Below are positions 16,082 through 21,820 of a DNA stretch of 21,820 nucleotides, in pieces. The stretch comes from CAJQQK01 sp963696075. GTDB taxonomy: Bacteria; Pseudomonadota; Alphaproteobacteria; Rhizobiales; Hyphomicrobiaceae. The stretch lies in assembly GCA_963696075.1 (NCBI GenBank), contig CAVOJD010000019.1, positions 1-21,820 of the forward strand, given 5' to 3'. The notes beneath the pieces are model-generated. The model made no database searches, was not told the DNA's origin, and worked only from the letters and a program-made list of their open reading frames with translations. A program made the position numbers and the translations under genes. Within the stretch, counting starts at the first letter, position 1; every line of letters starts with the position of its first letter.

Positions 16082-16326
16082 TGCTGATCGAGCGTGTCGT
16101 GTCCGTCGCTCACGCGAACTATCGAGGTCTGTCGCTTCTGGATGAGCGGTTCGCTATCGGCCAGGCTGCGATGGAAGAGTTCTCGCTCTCGGTCAAACGT
16201 CAAGGCATGAAGTCGGACACCTGGTTTTCGCGGAAAATTCGCCTATTAACCAATTTTGTTCATTTCAATGAACGCCTGTCCAGGGCAGAGACCGTGCCGA
16301 CTTCCTGGCACGGTAATTGGCAGTAA
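16081..16326 (+). CDS. Possible translationally coupled small protein
   Basis: This 81-residue frame starts at the ATG that overlaps the preceding stop by one base (TGATG), a classic coupling arrangement. The sequence (MLIERVVSVAHANYRGL) is soluble-looking, with no known domain. Against it, two perfect inverted repeats lie within its 3' half (16258-16273 and 16291-16314), which is unusual for coding DNA, and no other evidence of expression is visible. Confidence 0.35.
   Translation: MLIERVVSVAHANYRGLSLLDERFAIGQAAMEEFSLSVKRQGMKSDTWFSRKIRLLTNFVHFNERLSRAETVPTSWHGNWQ
16258..16314. repeat. Two adjacent perfect inverted repeats
   Basis: GTTCATT-TC-AATGAAC (16258-16273) has 7-bp arms. ACCGTGCC (16291-16298) and GGCACGGT (16307-16314) form an 8-bp stem with an 8-nt loop. 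The second is followed by AATT rather than a T run, so it is a poor terminator. They lie upstream of the serine recombinase gene. Confidence 0.6.
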
Positions 16327-16361
16327 AAACCTGTCTCGCCGAGTCATATGACCTTGGTCTA

Positions 16362-16406
16362 GTGACAATCACGATCGACCCAAAACACAGCTATATTCGC
16401 TGTCAC
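16362..16406. promoter_or_regulatory. Inverted repeats upstream of serine recombinase (possible crossover or operator region)
   Basis: GTGACA (16362-16367) and TGTCAC (16401-16406) are inverted, and CAGC/GCTG lie just inside the right arm. Resolvase genes often carry their recombination sites and operators immediately upstream, and this region ends 72 nt before the recombinase start. The assignment is by position only. Confidence 0.25.
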
Positions 16407-16478
16407 ACGAGTTGTTCAGCTTTTGGAAATACCTTTGTCGTAGACTCTTAGGAGTAAATGGCAAAATGGAGTTTCAAC

Positions 16479-17066
16479 ATGCTGATCGGGTATGCTCGCG
16501 TCTCTACAACAGAACAAGATGCGGGCTTTGACGCACAGAAGCGCGAGCTTGCTACGGCGGGTTGCGAAGAGTTCTTCTGCGAGAAGGTCTCATCCGTCGC
16601 CGAGCGGCAGCAGCTCAAGGAATGCCTGCGCTTCATCCGCAAGGGCGACACTCTTGTCGTGACGAAGCTCGATCGCCTCGCTCGCTCCATGCGCGATCTG
16701 ATCGAGATCGTTGACCAAGTGAAGGAGAAGGGCGCGGAGCTGCGCATCCTAGCGATGAACCTCGATACGTCGAACGCGACCGGTGAGCTGATGCTGAATG
16801 TACTCGGCTCTGTCGCTCAGTTCGAGCGGTCGATGATGCTGGAGCGCCAGCGTGAAGGCATCGCCAAGGCGAAGGCAGAAGGGAAGTTCAAGGGTAGAGC
16901 GCCAACGGCGCAGCGCAAGTCTGCTGACGTGATCCGGATGTGGTCGGCAGGGACGAAGCCACCTGAGATCGTTGAGGTGCTCGGGATCAGCCTATCGAGT
17001 GTTTATCGCATCATTCGCAGTGAGCAGGCGAGGCGAGCGGAGGAGCAGGGCGTGATGGCGGCCTAG
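16479..17066 (+). CDS. Serine recombinase, resolvase/invertase family
   Basis: The 195-residue protein is a small serine recombinase. The N-terminal catalytic domain begins MLIGYARVSTTEQD, with S9 as nucleophile, and has the arginine-bearing TKLDRLARSMRDL motif and the E-helix region GSVAQFERSMMLERQREGIAKAKAEGKFKGR. A C-terminal helix-turn-helix (about residues 150-185, EIVEVLGISLSSVYRIIRS) would bind its crossover site. All hallmark residues are present. The start at 16479 matches the family's N-terminus and has GGAG upstream; an in-frame ATG at 16458 would add 7 unusual residues. No transposase or invertible segment is seen beside it, so it is an orphan, perhaps a remnant of a Tn3-like or plasmid-derived element. 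Confidence 0.9.
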   Translation: MLIGYARVSTTEQDAGFDAQKRELATAGCEEFFCEKVSSVAERQQLKECLRFIRKGDTLVVTKLDRLARSMRDLIEIVDQVKEKGAELRILAMNLDTSNATGELMLNVLGSVAQFERSMMLERQREGIAKAKAEGKFKGRAPTAQRKSADVIRMWSAGTKPPEIVEVLGISLSSVYRIIRSEQARRAEEQGVMAA

Positions 17067-17432
17067 CTCCCATACATCAGTGTTCTTCGAGCCCGATGTG
17101 CGACTAGCAGATTAGCTGCAGTTTGGCGGCCGCTCGTTCAGAGAAGGATTGACAAAAAGGCTGGGACCCAAAGGGGGCGCCGGTTCGGGGCGCCTGTTGC
17201 GCTGCACCCAGTGGCTCTCGCATTAACAACAACACCGTACGAAAAATCCCAACGTCACGCCGACCATTCCACAATCGACGACGGCGTTCGCTTTTGAATA
17301 AGCGGTATGTCGGTCCGGTGTGCGCGTTGGCCTATACAATCAATTTTGGCGATCCAGTTAAATGCTTGTTGTGGCCGTTGACTGTATAGTTTCTGGCCAT
17401 GGGTACGGTGTACAAATTCAGACCACGAGTGC
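17067..17432. other. Gene-free stretch
   Basis: No convincing gene is seen. A GGCGCC-x7-GGCGCC hairpin lies near 17176-17194, and a copy of the recurring GTCCGGTGT motif at 17313-17321. A promoter for the following broken nuclease gene may lie between 17330 and 17400, but I cannot place it. Confidence 0.4.
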
Positions 17433-17974
17433 GTGGAAGACGGTCAAGATATCAAGGCCGTTCGAGCACGCGCGCGCAGCATTGAGCTCAAACTGTTTAA
17501 GCTGGTGCCAGTTTTGGTTCTCGTGTCGTCGCTCGCAGCAGGCGCTTGGTTGCACTATGGCTTCTCTCTCACGCGTTCTTCCATGGCTGCTGGCCAGTCG
17601 CCCGCCGTCACACGCTGGCGAAGCATCGAGATTTGCCGGGGCGGCAATCGCAAGGCTCGACGTCTGACCTGCATCGTCGATGGAGACACCGGTTGGGAAG
17701 ATGGCGTCAAGTGGCGCCTTTACGGAGTGGACACACCCGAGATCAGCCGACCCGCCTGCGCCAAAGAACTCGAATAGCGATCGCTGCTAGGGATCGGCTC
17801 CGCAATCTTATGAGCTGGGGCTACCGCATCGAGTGGATTGGCAGTTCCGGCTCGTACGGTCGGAAGCTTGTCCGCGTCAGGTTAGCCGATGGGAGGTATG
17901 CCGGCAGGGTATTGATCCAAGAGGGGCTGGCGCAGCCGTGGCCGAACTCTGGCAACGTTTGGTGCAACTATTAG
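17433..17974 (+). pseudogene. Frameshifted thermonuclease (SNase-like) gene
   Basis: The first frame (GTG at 17433 to a stop at 17777) has an N-terminal membrane anchor or signal (LFKLVPVLVLVSSLAAGAWL) and then the SNase start: CIVDGDT, and RLYGVDTPEISRPACAKE with the catalytic Arg and Glu. The second half of the domain continues in another frame: IAIAARDRL, then SYGRKLVRVRLADGRYAGR with the third catalytic Arg, ending in LIQEGLAQPW at a stop at 17974. The switch falls at about 17755-17777 and is explained by loss of one base. Together the frames make a normal-length, exported or anchored staphylococcal-nuclease-like protein. It is either a recent pseudogene or a sequencing error; no canonical programmed-slippage heptamer is seen. 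The GTG start is uncertain. Confidence 0.75.
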
Positions 17975-18045
17975 ATGCCCGGCCACATCCCGCCCGCAGA
18001 CGGTGCGTCACGCTACGGATGAGACGTGGCTGCGTGCCCGATCCA

Positions 18046-18324
18046 CTACTCCGCAGCCTCAAGGACGGGCTCGTCGTACGTATCGGCCATGCCCAGCGCG
18101 TGAAGGTAGGTCGCGAGGATAGCTTCTTCCTCGGAGAGTTCGTCATGCGATTTTTTTCGCAGCGCAATGATCTTGCGGAGCGCCTTGACGTCAAAGCCGA
18201 CAGCCTTCGCCTCGGCGAATTTGTCCTTGATGTCGTCGGCAATCGCCTTCTTTTCCTCTTCGAGCCGTTCGATTTGTTCAATGAATTGGCGAAGATGTTC
18301 CTGTGCCTGCTGGTGCATGGTCAT
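18046..18324 (-). CDS. gapR: GapR/DUF2312 nucleoid-associated protein
   Basis: The 92-residue protein matches the alphaproteobacterial GapR family, which binds overtwisted AT-rich DNA ahead of replication and transcription and stimulates topoisomerases. Recognisable blocks are the helical HLRQFIEQIERLEEEKKAI, the FAEAKAVGFDVKALRKII turn (residues about 35-52) and the EEEAILATYLHALGM helix. The start at 18324 (MTMHQQ) follows GGGGGACC on the minus strand; longer frames upstream lack the family's N-terminus. The family is nearly universal in Alphaproteobacteria and is the best taxonomic marker in the window. Some genomes carry several copies, so this need not be the only one. It converges with the broken nuclease gene. 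Confidence 0.93.
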   Translation of the reverse strand: MTMHQQAQEHLRQFIEQIERLEEEKKAIADDIKDKFAEAKAVGFDVKALRKIIALRKKSHDELSEEEAILATYLHALGMADTYDEPVLEAAE

Positions 18325-18789
18325 TTTTGGTCCCCCCGGTCGTGGTGATGGTGATTCGCGAGAATATACCAGTTTTCCACAGGCTTTGCGCGCCGGAAGC
18401 TGCGGCATCACCGCGGGCAGGCTTGGTCGGAATGCAGGACAACGACCACGCTCCACCTGGACAGTCCATAAAAACTTAACAACGCTCAAATATTCTGGCT
18501 TTCACTTTCTTACCGAAGGCCAAGTAACGGAAGTTTTGTATGGACGGCGTCATTCCAATTGTGGCTGTGTTTGTAGTTTATCTCGCTATGATGTGCTGCG
18601 CCCAAGATTGCAGTGAGGTGCCACAGCGTTGGGCTCGGTTGTTTGACGACAGACATGGTCGATGTTGGCCGCGCGGTTGATGCCTGATCGAGATCGATCA
18701 AGGCGTCGGTTCGGGATGGAGACTTCGTCCTGACGTCGCTTCTATGGCACCCTGTGCCGGGCTATGCCGACATCGCGAAACGCGTCTGA
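18325..18789. other. Divergent intergenic region between gapR and zinc peptidase gene
   Basis: No convincing gene is visible. It should contain both promoters. A bulged hairpin, GCCTGATCG-AGAT-CGATCA-A-GGC at 18682-18704, could be an operator ahead of the peptidase gene. Confidence 0.45.
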
Positions 18790-19509
18790 ATGGGCGTCTG
18801 GCGGAGGCAAAACGTGTTCGAAAGTCCGTTGTTCTGGCTGTTTGCCGCCCCGGGGCTTCTACTGGGTTTCTATGCGCAATCGCGTATCAAGCTCAACTAT
18901 ATGAAATATTCCCAAGTTCAGACGGCGAGCCGGATGACGGGTGCTGAAGTCGCACGGCATCTACTGGATGCTGAGGGGCTCAAGGATGTGCGGATCGAAA
19001 CAACGCCGGGCATGCTGAGCGACCACTATGATCCGCGGAGCAAAGTCCTGCGGTTGAGCCAGGAAGTCTATTATACCCCAAGCGTTACGGCTGCCGGGAT
19101 CGCAGCCCATGAGGCGGGGCACGCCCTTCAGGACGCGGCGGATTACTTCCCGATGCAGGTGCGGTCATTCATCGTGCCGGTGGTGCAATTGGCTGCCAAG
19201 ATCGCACCCTGGGTATTCTTTGGTGGTCTTGCGTTTGGCAATGAAGGTATTGCCTGGGCAGGCATTGCGCTGTTCGGCGCGCAGACGCTCTTCACCCTTG
19301 TGACGCTGCCTGTTGAATATGACGCGAGTGCGCGCGCGCGTAAGCTGTTGGTGACGAGGGGCATCGTAACGCGTGAAGAGAATATTGAGGGATTGGACAA
19401 GGTTCTTGGCGCGGCTGCTTGGACGTATGTCGCGGGCGCTGTGTCAGCTGTTGGATCGTTACTTTATTTGGTCGCCATTGCGATCGGAAGCCGGCGCGAA
19501 CGGTATTGA
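18790..19509 (+). CDS. YugP-type membrane zinc metallopeptidase
   Basis: The 239-residue protein belongs to the neutral zinc metallopeptidase family typified by Bacillus YugP. An N-terminal membrane helix (about residues 12-28) precedes a soluble portion with the zincin motif H107-E-A-G-H111 in AAHEAGHALQDAADY. Further membrane segments lie around 125-145, 150-175 and 210-232. The conserved LPVEYDASARARKLL follows the motif and probably supplies the third metal ligand. The substrate is unknown. The ATG at 18790 has no good Shine-Dalgarno sequence but gives a full-length protein. The gene appears monocistronic. Confidence 0.9.
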   Translation: MGVWRRQNVFESPLFWLFAAPGLLLGFYAQSRIKLNYMKYSQVQTASRMTGAEVARHLLDAEGLKDVRIETTPGMLSDHYDPRSKVLRLSQEVYYTPSVTAAGIAAHEAGHALQDAADYFPMQVRSFIVPVVQLAAKIAPWVFFGGLAFGNEGIAWAGIALFGAQTLFTLVTLPVEYDASARARKLLVTRGIVTREENIEGLDKVLGAAAWTYVAGAVSAVGSLLYLVAIAIGSRRERY

Positions 19510-20515
19510 GTCTGTAACGTCAGTCCGCCGGCGGGTGCTGTGGCCGCGTCGGTGATGTGCTAACACGAGAAAAACGGTGGACAAACAGAACGAATCTGCT
19601 TCTCCACCGCCCTGCAATGGTGCAGTATAGCAACGCGTGTGACGAAGGAACCCCCTCCTCATTACACGCGATGCACGCCTCACCCGGGCGCTTGCACCAG
19701 AGCACCCCCAATCCCCCGAGGGTCGCTCCTTGAACGACCACCAAGCTCTGCGCGGTGGTCGTTTTCATGTCACGTCACGTTTATGACATCGCGGTGGTGG
19801 CAGGAAGGCCAAACTTTGTCCGCGGGTTTCTATCCACAACAAGGTGCGACATCGTGTGCAATCTCGATGCTCGCATCTCATGTGTGATCGCCTGGCTGAT
19901 GAACTCGGCAACTTAGCTTAGCCGGCAGTCAGTTGCTGCAAGGCGTGCTTCGCCTTGAGCGTTAAATCTGGCATCGCGAGCCGCGCTGTCGCGAAGTACG
20001 ATCCGAGAACACCGGACGGAGCGCTCAACTAACATCCGGTCAGTCACCGACCCGACAGAGCGGGCTCGTGTCGATCGGATGGCCTTGCTTTGGACGATTG
20101 GTAGGTGTGGGTCCGGTGTTGGATGAAATGGCTGTTAGGGCGGCTATTGATGAGACGGTCTCAGCCGCCAGAGCATACTTCCACGCCGATTGCGTGCTCA
20201 AACCATCCCGATGCCCCGTGCTCAGACTTTTGAATGATCTCATTGTGGCGCGATCCGGTTTTGTTCACGAATGGCCACTGCATAGAGGCGTTATCGCCTT
20301 CAGCGCAACCGTCGGGCGAGCCGATGAGCAGACGCACATCCTGTAACACGGGCGCATGCATCCCACTCGATTACACGCCGCGACAAACTTGTGGACGTGA
20401 GTAGCGGTTGCACGCACCGCGTAGACAGGATCGCCGCCTAACTCGAACGTAACTGCCTCCGAAGAACCTGGTGCAGTTTAGAGCGTCAAGCGGTGGGTGT
20501 AGCGAATAGACCGGG
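19510..20515. other. Long gene-poor stretch
   Basis: About 1 kb contains no frame I can support. It holds a strong hairpin at 19733-19763 and two opposed copies of the GTCCGGTGT motif at 20009-20017 and 20111-20119. A 92-residue plus-strand frame at 20068-20346 starts without a ribosome binding site and resembles no family. Confidence 0.5.
19733..19765 (+). terminator. Strong terminator-like hairpin
   Basis: AACGACCACC (19733-19742) pairs perfectly over 10 bp with GGTGGTCGTT (19754-19763) across an 11-nt loop, and a run of four Ts overlaps the end of the stem (19762-19765). It lies 224 nt after the zinc peptidase stop, so it could end that transcript or a small RNA. The short T run makes it an imperfect terminator. 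Confidence 0.6.
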
Positions 20516-21223
20516 TTAATTTCTCTGACGATGGCCGGCCGGTGGTACAAAGCGAAACGTTCCCTCCGGAAAATTTGGACTTGAACTCCAACGAAGCGCG
20601 TTGGTTTGCGTTACGAAAGCGCTGCCGCCAGTTGACTTGCTGACGACATAGCACGGACGTCGGTCGGAGCTGCGTTCAAGCCATACACTCCAAACCTCTG
20701 GCGCACGCTCGACGATGAAGCCGTCACAGACTTTGGACCCAAAAGTCTTTGGCTTGAGCGTGCCAACGCCTCCCGGGTCGCCGCCAACAGCCAAGTAATC
20801 AACTGTCCAAAAGAAATCGACTAGACGAGTTTGCTCGCCGAGATTGCCCGCAGCTAGGTAAACCGTTCCGACGATCGAGTCCTTGGCCGGCATCTCTTCA
20901 TAGCGTTTCCGGTTCGGCTCGTGGATCGTCAGCGTCTTTCCATCCGAGATCAAAACAACCGTACCGGTAGGTAGCTTTGCCGTGACGCGTAGTAGGTTTG
21001 GTTTGCGGATTTTGTATTCGACGCTGCCTCTGACGTTCTTACCGAGCACCTTGTCGACGACATGAAACTGCGTCGTAAACTCAAGCTCTTTGACATCTAT
21101 GAGCTGACTGCGCATCGTCTGCAGCGCCGCGACGGCTTGGGCTGCTACGTCTTGCGCTTTGGCTCCGCTGGACAGTGAAGCAAGCGATAAAACCGCGAAA
21201 AGTCCATAGCGCAGTATGCTCAT
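20516..21223 (-). CDS. DUF2092-family exported protein
   Basis: The 235-residue protein has a signal peptide (residues 1-23, ending in GAKAQ) and a body typical of DUF2092. This is a LolA/LolB-like fold of periplasmic proteins: ELEFTTQFHVVDKVLGKNVRGSV, then YKIRKPNLLRVTAKLPTG, SDGKTLTIHEPNRKRYEEMP and a C-terminal FPEGTFRFVPPAG. Such proteins are thought to bind lipid or hydrophobic ligands in the periplasm, but their role is undefined. Two cysteines (SKVCDG and RRPCYV) may form a disulfide. The start at 21223 gives the clean signal peptide, and GAGG lies about 12 nt upstream on the minus strand. Confidence 0.85.
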   Translation of the reverse strand: MSILRYGLFAVLSLASLSSGAKAQDVAAQAVAALQTMRSQLIDVKELEFTTQFHVVDKVLGKNVRGSVEYKIRKPNLLRVTAKLPTGTVVLISDGKTLTIHEPNRKRYEEMPAKDSIVGTVYLAAGNLGEQTRLVDFFWTVDYLAVGGDPGGVGTLKPKTFGSKVCDGFIVERAPEVWSVWLERSSDRRPCYVVSKSTGGSAFVTQTNALRWSSSPNFPEGTFRFVPPAGHRQRN

Positions 21224-21717
21224 GACCTGTACGTCCTCGGGGCGGAGCGAATGAGAATACCAGACCGCGACTCGTCTTTCGACCAAATGCCGGGCGGCAC
21301 GGGATCATGATTAACTATCACCAAGCGAACCTGAAAGCCAAGGGCCGCTCCTAACATCCTGCCTGCAGAGTAAATGGTCCCGGATGGCAAATTCTGAGGG
21401 CGAGTAGGGGTGTGCCTCGCATGGAATGCCGACGCCCCTCGTTTTGGATGTCTGAGCCGCTCCGTGGGCAGTAAACGTTCGACTGAGAAATACGCGTCGG
21501 CTTTCGATGCAGGTTCAGCCGAACGGACCGGTACTTGCGGTGCAGGCCACACCGTTCTTCTTCATCCATCCCACCTCGCCATCATGAAACGATCGCGCAC
21601 TGTCATGCAGCGTGGTGAGGAGTTGAGGGGGAGGGGAGTAGAAGAGAACGGTGTTTGCGGGGTCGGGTCGTCGAGAGGGTTGGTCTCTGGACCGCGAGTC
21701 GTCTCCGCCTAAAGGCC
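21224..21717. other. Gene-free stretch upstream of the DUF2092 gene
   Basis: No gene with a credible start and protein-like composition is visible on either strand. The DUF2092 promoter should lie at its left end. No strong hairpin or repeat was noticed. Confidence 0.4.
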
Positions 21718-21820
21718 CTATCCGGGCAGTCCCCTTGCCAAGCAAGCGCTGAGCGCCTCTGCTGTATAGGTGGCCAATCCCAGCGCGATCATCCTGGAGA
21801 TTTCCAGCACACCACTTTTT
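21718..21820 (-). CDS. Possible C-terminal fragment of a gene cut by the window edge
   Basis: On the minus strand a frame runs in from the right edge and ends in TAG at 21718-21720. Its last residues read ISRMIALGLATYTAEALSA, then CLARGLPG. The composition (amphipathic alanine-rich helix) is protein-like, but only 33 residues are visible, so no family can be named. Confidence 0.25.
   Translation of the reverse strand, partial: KSGVLEISRMIALGLATYTAEALSACLARGLPG

Noticed and set aside
19520..19768. 82-residue minus-strand frame starting in the strong hairpin
   Set aside because: Its first codons lie in the hairpin stem and the rest has low-complexity, arginine-rich composition; no ribosome binding site.
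20068..20346. 92-residue plus-strand frame
   Set aside because: No ribosome binding site, no recognisable domain, and it contains one of the recurring intergenic motifs.
1..21820. tRNA or rRNA genes
   Set aside because: No T-loop-like GGTTCRA-type sequence with matching acceptor stem and no rRNA signature was noticed by eye on either strand.

Overview
The window looks like a chromosomal stretch of an alphaproteobacterium, probably of the Hyphomicrobiales. The strongest evidence is a GapR/DUF2312 gene (18046-18324, minus), a family essentially confined to Alphaproteobacteria. The fairly high GC content, an alphaproteobacterial-style Hsp20, a PilZ protein and a DUF2092 protein agree with this. 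No rRNA, tRNA or CRISPR array was found.

Left part (1-5490, plus strand): three exported proteins follow one another. They are a formylglycine-type sulfatase, a PafA-like alkaline phosphatase, and a multihaem cytochrome c with eight CXXCH motifs followed by HEAT-like and TPR-like segments. The first two belong to the alkaline-phosphatase superfamily and would release sulfate and phosphate in the periplasm. The cytochrome implies redox chemistry in the same compartment. A hairpin with a short T run separates the sulfatase from the phosphatase, so this is a functional neighbourhood rather than a proven single operon.

Mobile block (about 5700-8345, minus strand): an IS91-type element holds a tyrosine recombinase followed 10 nt later by a Y2 (HUH) transposase. 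A large imperfect hairpin lies downstream of the transposase, where an oriIS would be expected. The flank to 8984 has no convincing gene.

Metabolic and small-gene region (8985-16326): a secreted dienelactone-hydrolase-like protein and a proteobacterial glucokinase sit 20 nt apart. They are followed by a DUF2892 membrane protein (minus), several small hypothetical proteins, a PilZ protein, a coiled-coil/membrane-anchored protein pair, an Hsp20 chaperone and a small secreted protein. One clear rho-independent terminator (12431-12463) lies just downstream of an EcfG-like promoter match.

Right part (16327-21820): an orphan serine recombinase, a thermonuclease gene broken by an apparent single-base frameshift, GapR on the minus strand, a YugP-type membrane zinc peptidase, a long gene-poor stretch with one strong hairpin, and a DUF2092 exported protein on the minus strand. 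The gene-poor stretches share a short recurring motif (GTCCGGTGT and close variants, eight copies seen). It suggests a dispersed intergenic repeat or degraded mobile DNA.

No clearly new defence or biosynthetic system is visible. The best leads are the sulfatase/phosphatase/octahaem-cytochrome neighbourhood, the possible stress-induced small RNA, and the recurring intergenic motif.
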